Assembly (NCBI RefSeq): GCF_026000295.1 | Contig: NZ_AP026769.1 | Location: 372,001-436,000 of the forward strand | Reading direction: 5' to 3' | Length of the DNA: 64,000 nt | From: Helicobacter suis HS1 | GTDB lineage: Bacteria > Campylobacterota > Campylobacteria > Campylobacterales > Helicobacteraceae | Shown: positions 8,424 to 17,103 of the stretch, piece by piece | Numbering within the stretch: position 1 is the stretch's first letter | How the letters are laid out: the number at the start of each line of letters is the position of its first letter | The notes under the pieces: generated by a model | What the model saw: only the letters and a program-made list of their open reading frames with translations | What the model was told of the DNA's origin: nothing | The model's database searches: none | Position numbers and translations under genes: made by a program

Positions 8424-9053
8424 CGCTAAAATGGTCTCGGCCTTTGCTACCTGCCTCTAAACCATAGCACCCCTTAAACTACTTAGAAATATCCACTAAG
8501 GAGAGCGTAAAATAGGGCATGTTTTACCTTGAGAGAGAAAAGCGCCTTGAACGCCCCAATAGTGGTATTGTTCGATCGCCTGAGAAAACACATTAAAAAG
8601 CTTGCTCATCTGCTTGCTAATAAGATGTGGAAAGCGTGGCATTGACATACTCCCCATAGAAGGCTAGGGGATTGACGGGATTATTAAAACCCGCATGTCA
8701 AGCAGTCTACCAGTTTCTCCTCCAAAAGTGAAGCCCTTACTCTGGCGGTTATAGCACAAAACATTTAGCATGGTGCTTCAATCGCTTAGCTAAAGCTAGG
8801 GGTTTTATGGCGCAGTGGGTAATGGGGTAGAATTACCGCTATTAATCAGAATAATTTTATTTTGTGAACTGCATAGAATTTTAAGGATTCACATAGCTAT
8901 CTACGCTACCATTGAACACACTTGAGGAAAAATTAGGAAATATCCTTTTTAATGTAATCACTCTTTATGTCTATCTCCTTCATGCCTTTTTGGAATTTTT
9001 GATGAAGTTTTCAGTCGTAGAAATTTGGCGGTTTGGAGCGTATAAGGTCTTTT
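8424..9053. other. 630-base stretch without intact gene: degenerate coding pieces and a mini-IS
   Basis: This stretch holds the broken minus-strand reading frame noted at about 8508-8654, the 177-bp IS-derived element at 8642-8818, and about 235 bases (8819-9053) in which I see no gene. The words CACTTGAGGAAA (about 8058) and CACTTGAGGAAA (about 8922) recur on both sides, which may reflect an old duplication. Confidence 0.5.
8642..8818 (-). mobile_element. 177-bp deletion derivative of the IS200/IS605-type element at 18627-20329
   Basis: On the minus strand the element begins directly after TTAC (GTAA at 8819-8822 on plus) and ends in TCAA (TTGA, 8642-8645), the same cleavage words as the full-length copy. 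It keeps the left-end sequence GCCATAAAACCCCTAGC, then a short middle, then the tail of tnpB with the shared GGAGGAGAAxCTG stretch, then the right-end hairpin and GGGGAGTATGTCAA. Both transposase genes are missing. It therefore looks like a non-autonomous mini-element that a TnpA in trans could have moved. Several mismatches in the stems show it is older than the full copy. Confidence 0.7.
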
Positions 9054-9467
9054 TTAACCAATACTGAGTTTGGCAATCTTTTCATCGTTGTTTAAAAATA
9101 AATGCGCGATGTGGCAAATTTTTATACTTTCTTGTGATTGGAGACTAATCCCCAAATTACTTAAATCTAATTTGTACCCACACTTAATTTCTAGTCCATT
9201 ATCTAGACAATAGTGGGCAATGTCATCAACGAGATTGACAAAATCTTCTGTCAATTTATCTTGTGGCATGAGCAAATTGTAACCATTCAATCTTACAGTG
9301 CGTAAAAGACCTAGAAGAGCAATTAAAGAATTGCCTAAATGATTTAGGCTTTCATCATCTCCACTTTTTAGTTTCTTAAATCTCTGTTCCATGTCTTTTA
9401 AAGTATCCTCTAAAAGCTTTTGACAAATTCTTGTTTTAAGAGTTTGTAAAAATCCTCCACATGCCAT
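9054..9467 (-). pseudogene. C-terminal fragment of the DUF2357-like gene, out of frame
   Basis: The open frame has 137 codons, but its first ~19 residues overlap the end of the frame 9410-10324. Sense appears to switch between the two: LWHVEDFYKLLKQ in the upstream frame continues best as ICQKLLEDTLKDMEQRF in this one, so a one-base frameshift near 9420-9430 separates them. The piece is helical and ends KIAKLSIG. Taken with 10551-12377 and 9410-10324 it is the tail of one ancestral protein of about 1,000 aa. Confidence 0.55.
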
Positions 9468-10324
9468 AGGGCTACTTGTATTACAAATGTTTGCAAGTAT
9501 GATGGTTCTAAACTCAATGTATATTCTAAAATCTCCTGTGATTGCGTGCTGGCTAGGTAGTAGCCTAAGAATTTAAAGTTATGATTCTTAGTGTTAAAAA
9601 CTTCTTTAACGTAAGGGGTGAGTGAATCTTGTTTTTCAGAGCTTAGTAAATGCCCTAGGGGAGCAACGCATTTTATCCATTCTTTTTTGGGTACATTTGA
9701 CTGAGGTTTATCTAAGAGTACATGGAGACAGATTAGTTCTTGCAATTCTTTAGGAACCTGATCTAATGGGCGTTTGTTTTTAAAAATAGATGACAAACTA
9801 TCTCCTAATTTTTTAAAGTAATTTTCAAAAGTTTCTATGTGGTGGATGCGTTGTCCCTCTTTAGTGGTGTGTTCTGCGACTACGGCATTATTGTTTTTTG
9901 TGATTTTGACCTGAGCCATTAGAGAGGTGCTTGGCTCTAACATTTCCGCATTACATTGGGGAAAATATTCTATTCGTCCACCTTGTTTAAAACCATACCA
10001 AAGACGGACTTCAGAAGGATTATGTGAGGGGCATCTTAAGTCTATGTAGCAATCGCCTGTCCTATTTACCCCCCTCTTTTGTGGCACATGTACTAACTCA
10101 TATTTAAGAAAATTGGTGGCCTTTTTAACCAACCACTCTTCTAGCTGTTGCGTTTGAGGGAACTTGGGATATACCTCTTTGTTAAAGCATTTTTCTTTAA
10201 TCTCAGCGGTGATGCTAAGGTCAGGATTTTTTATAGAGATAAAGCGGATATCGTAGGGGGTTTCATCTTCATAGCGGTATTCTAGCTCCACTTTGCATTT
10301 AAAACTCTTTGGCAGAAATCCCAC
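9410..10324 (-). pseudogene. Middle part of the DUF2357-like gene, 5' truncated by an insert
   Basis: 304 codons from a GTG that lies inside the hairpin of the inserted element, so this is not a native start. The first real residues (KCKVELEYRYEDETPYDIRF) resemble the C-terminal beta region seen in large Hsp70-like/DUF2357 defence proteins and continue naturally from the interrupted upstream gene, which breaks off in its own C-terminal beta region. The rest is helical with no motif that I recognise. The 3' end is lost to a frameshift near 9425. Confidence 0.6.
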
Positions 10325-10563
10325 TCGTCTTTAGCGGGTGGGATGAATGCCACTAATTTGTGGTATAATGTCCCCATACATTCGTATCTACGGCAGGAAG
10401 TGTCGGAAGTTACGCCTTTGGAGATATGATGTGTGAGACCTGTAGGGAATGCGTTGGAGCTCAAACTCTGTAAAATCCCTACTATAGGGACACAGAGTGA
10501 GAACCAAACTCTCCCTACGGGCAACATCAGCCTAGGAAGCCCAAATGTCTTTAGCATTTGGGC
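10318..10563 (+). mobile_element. Small hairpin-bounded insert, probably an IS200/IS605-type mini-element of a second family
   Basis: The insert is framed by two palindromes with the same loop: CCCACTCG-TCTTTAG-CGGGTGGG (10320-10342) and GCCCAAAT-GTCTTTAGC-ATTTGGGC (10539-10563). Hairpin ends with an unpaired TTTAG core are typical of this class. A second small hairpin (CCAC/GTGG, about 10351-10364) and a TATAAT follow the left end. Just before the right hairpin a plus-strand frame reads LPTGNISLGSPNV, which resembles the tail of some TnpB proteins. No transposase gene remains. It lies between two halves of a minus-strand gene, and its right hairpin supplies the false stop of the upstream half. 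Exact ends are uncertain. Confidence 0.5.
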
Positions 10564-12377
10564 ACTTCACTGTCTTGATCTTGAGGTTGAGTTCTTAGGC
10601 GGAGTTGGTAGGGACTTGCTTTGTCAGCAATATTTAAGTTAAAAATATATGTGTCCGTGTATGGCTCTAGTGTGAAGGATTCTTTAATGCTAATAAGACT
10701 TCCTTCCAATTCACTAGACTCATCTACTAGTGTGAAGTTTTTAAAATACTTCCCATCAAAAAACTCAATAGAGAGATTAGGCAAGTGATCTCTGTAGAAG
10801 GATTTACCAGCCTCTATCAGTGTAAGCGCAGCTTGCATATTTTCTAAAAGTTCTTTAGGTTCTAGCGGGTGGATGCGCAAAATCTTATTTTTAAAAATTT
10901 TGGTGTATTTACTGTAAGACTCTTCTAATGCTTCTAATGCTTCTTTGTCTGTTTTATTGCCAATATCTAGCGTGGGGTAGCGCACAAATCTTTTTAAGCC
11001 CTCAGGGGTAGTCTCTACTAACAAGGGTGTAACCCAAAAGTCTGAGGATTCTTTAATAAAAAGGGTATCGCCCGGTTGGGATATTTCTAAATATTTAAAA
11101 GCACTAACCACGCTTTTAGGCAAACTCCTAGAGGCGTAAAAATGTGCAGCAATGGCTGCTTTTAGGGGTCTAAAATCTAGGAGATCTACATGATCTGGAA
11201 TCAAATAATTTAAACTAGCAAATTTAAAGCGTTCTTTAAAATCCTGTAAAAATGCCTTGAAGGCCTCTAGGCTCTGACCCTTGCAATCCTTTAAAGCTCT
11301 AGGCAAGGTGAAACACCCACCCGGATTTAAAATCCTAGCATTGTTGGCGTTGATCCATATACTATTGAGATTTTGTTTAGTGAGTGGGGGTAAGGTTCTA
11401 AACTTACCGTCTAAGAGCGCAGGTGGGCTGTCTTGAAAGAGGTCTATGCAAATAGATTTTTTGGGTTCTCTTGGATGGAAAGCAGTCCTTTTGCAGTCCA
11501 AAATACCAAGTTCTTTTAAAGTCTGTAGCGCTGTTTTTCTAATATTCTCAAAAGAATGGAGGTTAGCAGTGGGTAAGCTCCAATCCAAAAGACAATCAGC
11601 TGGATCAAAGTTGTTTATATTTAAGGCGCAGGGCAAGATTTTAACATCACTAAAAAAATGCAAGATCATCAGCATTTCTAGGTTCAAAAGATTCTTTAAA
11701 GAGAGCTTTGGGAGTTCTAGCGGGCGGTTAAGTTGTTGGTGTGCCTTAAAAATTTTGCTGTAGTGGGGGTGGTGTAAGAGAATGTTATTGGGTGTAATGT
11801 GCCGGTTTTCTTGAATTTGGCTTGCCTCTTGACTTCTTAGCCAATGGCGTATTTTGGCAAAGAGAGGGGCAAACTCTTTTAAATCTTGACGCAAGGAGGC
11901 GATACGCAAAACCTGTTTAACAAAGCGTTTCAAAAGCTTGTTTTCTGTAGTGTCCACCTCTTGGTATCTTTGCACAGCTAGGATTTTATTATCTTTCAAC
12001 CTGTCTTTTATGGTGTAGCCGGGTTGTTTAGCAAGCCACAGCGCACAGCGCACATCAAATTCTTTTGCTAAAGAGATAGGTTTTTTAATGTGGGTGCGCT
12101 TGGTGTTGGTGTGGGGGGTAGTGAGTAAAATCTCTAGGGGTTTTTTGACATAACACAAGAGATAATAAAAGTCATCTTTGTAGATGGCCTGTGTGTAAGA
12201 AAAGTCTAATAAATTTTCTAAAAAGCTAAAAAGATCGGGGGTTTTGAATTTACCCGTACTCAAGTCAAACCCGCTGTTTTGGCGTAACCAACTGAGGATT
12301 TTTAAACGCTCTATGTTTTCTGGTAAATACAATTCTTTAATTAACATTTTTAGGCAGTAAAATTTCCCATTCTGCAT
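10551..12377 (-). pseudogene. DUF2357-like component of the McrB-linked island, N-terminal part (3' end displaced by insert)
   Basis: 608 codons. The N-terminal third contains QRYQEVDTTENKLLKRFVK (~residue 135-153), matching the 'TxEN..vk.fl' signature of DUF2357 proteins, which pair with McrB-like ATPases. The middle has a segment (YLIPDHVDLLDFRPLKAAI, then SLPKSVVSAF) of the type found in actin/Hsp70-fold relatives. The stop (PKC*) lies in the hairpin of the inserted element, so the native C-terminus is downstream at 9054-10324. It starts 41 bases inside the McrB-like gene, consistent with an obligate pair. I infer a nuclease or substrate-binding role, but no nuclease motif can be named with confidence. 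Confidence 0.6.
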
Positions 12378-14589
12378 TACTTAGGTAGTCTGCGCTATTC
12401 CAAATAAATTGGCGATAATCATTCTTGATAGCGTTTTCAAAATCTGCTCCCAAATCTAGCCCTTCATATTCTAATAAATTCTTAATAGCGTTCAAAGTGG
12501 TTGTTCCGGTGTCCTCCATTTCTAACCCACGCAATTTAGGCACAATCTTTTGCACTACTTGTTCTTCAAAGGCAAATCTTAAAGCCAAATTGCGTCTACT
12601 ATCCTCGTTTTGATACTGTAAAACTAGAGGGTGGGAGCGCATGTAAAATTCTATACCCTGCCACACCCGATGCCCAATTGCCCGCCCGGTTTTTGTCAAC
12701 TCTTTGTTGATCTTGTTTGCAAGCTCTTTATAGCGCTCCAAATCCCCCTCAAAGCGTTCTTTTTGCCATTTTTTCCAAATTTCTTTAGGGAGATATTTAA
12801 AAGTGTAGGGGTTTTTTTGGTTTTCTTGTTGGAGTTTTAGCCCTTGTAATTTTCTTGGTTTTGGGAAGTTTAAACAAAAAGCTCGATCCAAAACTTTATC
12901 TGAGAGTGCTTTTGTACTCTCATCCTCATTCATTGTCCCCACCCATAATAAATTATCCCCCAGAGGGCGTTCCCAAAAAATACCAGTACCAAGCTTAATC
13001 CCGATATTAACTACACCTGTGCCCGTGCGCTTCTGCTCTAACTTGCTTAAAAACTCCGCAAAATATTGCTCAATGTGCGCCAAATTCATCTCATCAAGCA
13101 AAATCAAGTTCATCCCCTCTTGAAGGCCAAATTTTTGTTCATCCTTACTATAAGTGGTCTGCACAAAAAAGCGCAAAATTTCTGTAGAGTCGAATTTATC
13201 CTCTACCATGTTGAAATACCCCATCATCGATTCGGGGCTGTCCCAAGTAGGCTGGACAGGCTGGGCTAAGAAGTTAAAGCCTCCAAAATAAGCGTAGAGT
13301 TTAGGTAATTCAGATTTACCCGTACCAGAGACTCCCAAGAGTACACTAAGAGGAGAGTAGATGGCGGATTTTAAGGCGGTGTGGAAAGCATAAAGAAGGC
13401 GGGTAGGATAGATAATGCCTAAATTTGCAATCCCGGTTTGGATATGGGTTAGGTACTCTATTTCGTTGGCGGGTTCTAGCTTTTCGTGATTGAGGTTTGG
13501 GTGGGTGTGCTTTTCAATTTGATCTAGCACGCTGTTAATGCGCCCCTCTGTTTGCTTAGCCGTGCTTTCATACTGAGAGAGCAAGTTAGCGATTTTTTCA
13601 TCTTTTGCCAAAATTTCTTGATCTAAAATATCCACTTCTCGCTCTAGTCTCTTTTTGTCCTCCTCCAAACGCTTAAGTTCACTCTTTGTACTCTCAAGAT
13701 CCCCGGCGTTGTCTCTAAGCGTCTTATTTTCTGCTTGGAGATCCTTAAGAGTGTTGTTTTCTTCCTCTGTAAGTCCCTCATAACGCAATTCAAGATCGTT
13801 ATGTTCCTCTTGTTTCTTTTCTAAATCCTGCCTCAATCTTTCATTTTCTTTTTCCAAACTCTCTAATTGTTTGTAGCGTTCCTCTTGCTGGCATCGGCGC
13901 AATTTATCTTTGAGTTCATAAACTTCGCTTATTTCATCGCTCCAACGCTTAATAAGCTTCTCTTGTTCCTCAATTCGTCCTTTATATGATTCAATCTCAC
14001 CTCTTACATATTCTCTTGCCTCATCTTGCTTTTCAGCTTCAATCTTATCTAGGGCTTGTTCTCTAGTCTTTATTTCTTGTTCTTTGAGCTTGAGTTTTGG
14101 TTCTTTTATGAGGATTTGGGTTTGTTGCTCTAATCCCTTTTGTAATTCCTCTTCAATTACCTTTTTGCGCTCGTCAAGATACAGCCTCAACTCTTGCTCT
14201 GCATCTGTTTTATATTGTGCCTTATATCTTTCCTCATTTTGCAAAAACTCTTTAAAATCTTGGAACTTTTGGGTTTCTTTACGAAGTTCTTGTTCTTTCC
14301 GGGAAATAACCTTTTCTCTTTCCTCTAGGGCATTTTCTCTGGCCTGCACTGCGACAAGATCATCTCCTTTAGCCTTCAATTCCTGCATGGCTTTATTGAT
14401 GTTCTCATTAAGGTTTTGCAAGATTTGATCGTACTGTGTTTTTAAATCCTGCATACTCTTTGTACTTTGTTGTTCTAACTCCCTTTGAAATTCCTCCTCA
14501 AACTCTTTTTTGCGCTTGCTAAGATACAGCCTTGATTCTCGCTCTGCATCTGTTTTGCATTTTGCCCTGTAGTTTTCGTTCTCTTGCAA
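12337..14589 (-). CDS. McrB-like AAA+ ATPase with long N-terminal coiled coil
   Basis: 750 codons from a TTG; the sense frame actually extends up to the TAA at 14710-14712. Residues ~1-370 are nearly continuous heptad-rich coiled coil (Glu, Lys, Gln, Leu). The ATPase follows: Walker A GVSGTGKS (~417-424), Walker B LILLDEMNLAHIE (~493-505) and GTMNEDEST (~548-556), the McrB-type sensor region. McrB ATPases are GTP- or ATP-driven motors of modification-dependent restriction; here the N-terminal recognition domain is replaced by coiled coil. The partner gene downstream overlaps by 41 bases. The upstream in-frame stop means the natural N-terminus is lost. Confidence 0.8.
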   Translation of the reverse strand: MQENENYRAKCKTDAERESRLYLSKRKKEFEEEFQRELEQQSTKSMQDLKTQYDQILQNLNENINKAMQELKAKGDDLVAVQARENALEEREKVISRKEQELRKETQKFQDFKEFLQNEERYKAQYKTDAEQELRLYLDERKKVIEEELQKGLEQQTQILIKEPKLKLKEQEIKTREQALDKIEAEKQDEAREYVRGEIESYKGRIEEQEKLIKRWSDEISEVYELKDKLRRCQQEERYKQLESLEKENERLRQDLEKKQEEHNDLELRYEGLTEEENNTLKDLQAENKTLRDNAGDLESTKSELKRLEEDKKRLEREVDILDQEILAKDEKIANLLSQYESTAKQTEGRINSVLDQIEKHTHPNLNHEKLEPANEIEYLTHIQTGIANLGIIYPTRLLYAFHTALKSAIYSPLSVLLGVSGTGKSELPKLYAYFGGFNFLAQPVQPTWDSPESMMGYFNMVEDKFDSTEILRFFVQTTYSKDEQKFGLQEGMNLILLDEMNLAHIEQYFAEFLSKLEQKRTGTGVVNIGIKLGTGIFWERPLGDNLLWVGTMNEDESTKALSDKVLDRAFCLNFPKPRKLQGLKLQQENQKNPYTFKYLPKEIWKKWQKERFEGDLERYKELANKINKELTKTGRAIGHRVWQGIEFYMRSHPLVLQYQNEDSRRNLALRFAFEEQVVQKIVPKLRGLEMEDTGTTTLNAIKNLLEYEGLDLGADFENAIKNDYRQFIWNSADYLSNAEWEILLPKNVN

Positions 14590-14709
14590 AAACTCTTCAA
14601 AGTCTTGGAATTCTTGGGTTTTTTTAAGAAGTTCTTGTTCTTTCTGGAAAATAACCTTTTCTTTTTCCTCTAGGGCATTTTTTCTGGTTTGTACTGCGTC
14701 AGACGCAAC

Positions 14710-14883
14710 TTATTTAGCTTTTTCTAGCCTTTCTATCAGTTCTGCCTTTTTTTGTTCAAACTCCACTTCAAGTTCCGTTTCTCTTTGTTTGAGCTTCGCT
14801 TCAAGTTCCGCCTCTTTCTTTTTAAGTTTTTCAAACTCTTTTTCAAGTTCTGCCTTTTTTTGTTCCAACTCTGCTTCTGTCAT
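14710..14883 (-). pseudogene. Original 5' end of the McrB-like gene, cut off by an in-frame TAA
   Basis: ATG at 14881-14883 overlaps the stop of the upstream gene (ATGA). It encodes about 57 coiled-coil residues (MTEAELEQKKAELEKEF...), then TAA at 14710-14712, and sense resumes in the same frame with VQTRKNALEEKEKVIFQKE. The following block is a duplicate of a block further along the same protein that reads KAKGDDLVAVQAREN at the equivalent place, so the stop replaces a glycine position. I read this as a nonsense mutation; restart at a downstream TTG (14589) would give a shortened ATPase. Confidence 0.65.
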
Positions 14884-15350
14884 GCCATTTCTCCAACTAA
14901 ATTTTTAAGATAATTTAAGGCTTTTTGTGCCAAATCCGTTAAATCCTTAGGGCTTAGACGAGCTAGGGCGGGATTAATCTCATTGCCATGCCCTCTATAA
15001 TCTACAAGATTGTTGATAAGCTCTATTTCCTCTTGTGTGGGTTTTGCATAACTTAAAAACACTAAGAAATGCGCCCCTAAACTTGCTAAAAGGCCGGAAA
15101 AAGCCTTTGTCAAATAATCTTGCCTCACCTCTTGTAAAGCCTTGCATCCGGTAGGTAATTTAGCGGTGAGTGTGGCTTTAGGGTGTTCTTTGATAGGACT
15201 ATTTTCTCCATTTAGTTTTCTAAAAACCCTTTCAAAAAGCTTATAAAGGGTATCTATGACTTCTTTATGCGCCACACCCTGATAGCTTTGCATGTCTGCA
15301 CTTAGGTAAAAATACACATCTACAAGTTCATTTTTAGCCCCCTTTTCCAA
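14880..15350 (-). pseudogene. C-terminal fragment of the unrecognised HEPN-like island gene
   Basis: 156 codons from a TTG. The frame is the same as that of 15402-15623, separated by a TAA and 17 sense-like codons (AAIEARNQFGQLWDCLEKG), so it is probably the continuation of that protein after a nonsense codon. It is helical, with a YRGHGNE segment near residue 115 and a C-terminal helix KALNYLKNLVGEM. The stop overlaps the start of the coiled-coil McrB-like gene. An independent small gene is possible, but I see no ribosome site. Confidence 0.45.
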
Positions 15351-15401
15351 GCAATCCCACAGCTGGCCAAATTGGTTACGTGCCTCAATGGCGGCCGTTT
15401 T

Positions 15402-15623
15402 TTAGTAATCTTTTGTGTCATGGATTTCTGGTACATCTTTTCTAGGGTTGTCTAAAAACACTTCCACTAGAGTATAAACTTGATCCCTCCACTCCGTGAT
15501 TTTGGCAGGATCTAAGGTTTTAAGGCGATCATCTTGCTCTGCTTTACCCCCATGGCTTGTCAGATTTCTGTAGGAATTTAGGTCCTTAAGGCTATGGATA
15601 AAGTGAGGGTATTTGCCAGCCAC
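15402..15623 (-). pseudogene. Middle fragment of the unrecognised island gene, with HEPN-like RxxxxH motif
   Basis: 73 codons. Sense continues from the frame 15592-16629 after a one-base shift near 15615-15620. DLNSYRNLTSHGGKAEQDD contains R-N-L-T-S-H, the Rx4H pattern of HEPN ribonuclease domains, on a predicted helix followed by a second helix (ITEWRDQVYTLVEVFL). HEPN domains are common RNase toxins in defence systems; this assignment rests on one motif and is tentative. The frame ends at a TAA (15402-15404) beside an A6 run. Confidence 0.45.
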
Positions 15624-16629
15624 TTAAATATAATTGGATATTTAACCCTTCTTTGCCATGAAGCCAAGAAAGCACCTCTCCTAACTCAAACCCCATTTTT
15701 TGGGCGTTTTGCTCCACTATTTCCATATGGATATCTCCTTGCACTTTTGCAAAATCCTTTAATATGTTCTCACACAGATTAAACAAATCTGCACAGACTA
15801 TTTTTTGATTCCTGCTCAATTTACTTTCAATGTTTTTAAGGGTGTTGTCGTATTTTGTGGGCTTTACAAAAGGGGTTTCTTGGATTTGTTTATGGGCTTT
15901 GCCCTCCGTTTTATATTTGTTGCGTAGGTCTTTTTGCAAATCATAAGGGGCATTCTTTTCAAAACTTTGATACAGCACATAAGAAGACCCCCCAAACCCA
16001 TCGCTTATGTTAAACTCTCCATTAGAAAGCACACCAAGCTTGCAATGCAAATAAATGGGTTCTCTACCTGAAACCTCCTCAGGTTCGCCATTTAAGCGTT
16101 CTTGTGGGTGGTTTTCATTATGACGCCTAAGGGCTTTTTTAAGCTGTATGAGTGTTGGATCGCGTGGTTTTTCTTGAGGTCTGTCTATAAAATAAGCCTT
16201 TACTTTCTCTTGCCCTGATTTAAAAAAGACTTGTTTACCTATGTGGCTATGCAAAATTGTTTGTGGCTCTGCGGCAAAGACTTTCCCTAAAACCTTTCCA
16301 CTTAAAGAATCTTGTAAAAAATAGACCAGTTTCCCCTCTAGCTCTTCTGTCCTTTCCAAACCCGGGTTGTTTTGGGTGATCTTTTCTAGGATTTTGGGCA
16401 ATATTTCGCTTAAATCAAGCCCATTGCCCACTAAACCCAGCATTTTTGCCAATTCATTATCAGAGACTTTAGCCTCCTCTTTTAACTTCAAGGCAGTGCG
16501 CTCTACAAGGTTTAAAGCAAAGCTGTTACTCCACACCCTTAGCCACACGGGGTAAAGATAACAAGGCATCAAAATGTCTTGATTGTCTTTATTATCTTTT
16601 AAATCTGTTGGGCTACTTAGAATTTTCAT
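15592..16629 (-). pseudogene. N-terminal part of an unrecognised large island protein
   Basis: 345 codons starting MKILSSPTDLKD, 17 bases inside the end of the helicase gene. I do not recognise the fold. An alpha-helical N-terminus is followed by a mixed region (YLHCKLGVLSNGEFNISDG) and then a helical region (DLFNLCENILKDFAKVQGD) that leads into the HEPN-like motif in the shifted frame. Together the three pieces would give a protein of about 590 aa that is always between helicase and McrB-like genes in this window's reading order. The frame ends after GWQIPSLYP through a one-base shift. Confidence 0.5.
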
Positions 16630-17083
16630 AAATCTTGCCCTCCTGTTTGCACAACTCTATAAAAGCATGGATTCCGGGGGCTTGCTCCTTTGTTTTGGGT
16701 TTGTCAAAAAAATTAAAATCCCCCACCATAATCAACGCCTTTTTTTGGCGACTCATCGCCACACAAAGGCGGTGTGGGTCCTTGAGAAACTCATTAAAGT
16801 AAGAGCGCACCATAGAGAGAATTACAATGTCAAATTCCTTGCCTTGAAAAGCATCAATCGTACCTACACGCAACTTCTCACAACTCTTTAAAGTGTTAAA
16901 ATCTTCTAACTTTTCAAACTCTCTACGCAGGGCTTGCTCTTGCGCCTTATAAAAGGTGATGACCCCATAACTTAGATTGGGGGCTTGTTGGTAAAACCCT
17001 TTATACAGCTCTAAAATGCGCTTTGCTTCTGTTTTACACATCCACGAAGTCCCCACTCTCTCCTGCGATCCACGCACATCCAC
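16613..17083 (-). pseudogene. C-terminal RecA-like domain of the SF1 helicase, frameshifted
   Basis: 156 codons with motif V/VI features: RVGTIDAFQGKEFDIVILS (~70-88) and PHRLCVAMSRQKKALIMVGD (~105-124), the typical end of Dna2/UPF1-like SF1 helicases. The upstream frame (17104-18549) stops at FKHPL, whereas adding one C to the CCCC run at about 17111-17114 makes it continue HPLIEGKPCAWVDVRGSQE into this frame, the usual order in the family. The two frames are therefore parts of one broken gene. Confidence 0.75.
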
Positions 17084-17103
17084 CCAAGCACAAGGTTTGC
17101 CCT

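Noticed and set aside
10282-10557. Minus-strand 91-codon frame as a gene
   Set aside because: It lies almost wholly within the hairpin-bounded insert and its composition is not protein-like.
10433-10642. Plus-strand 69-codon frame as a gene
   Set aside because: It spans the hairpin end of the small insert and then runs antisense into the DUF2357-like gene; at best its first part is the tail of a lost tnpB.
14084-14428. Long plus-strand frame opposite the coiled coil
   Set aside because: Ser/Leu/Phe-rich sequence is the expected mirror of a Glu/Lys-rich coiled coil; a shadow frame.
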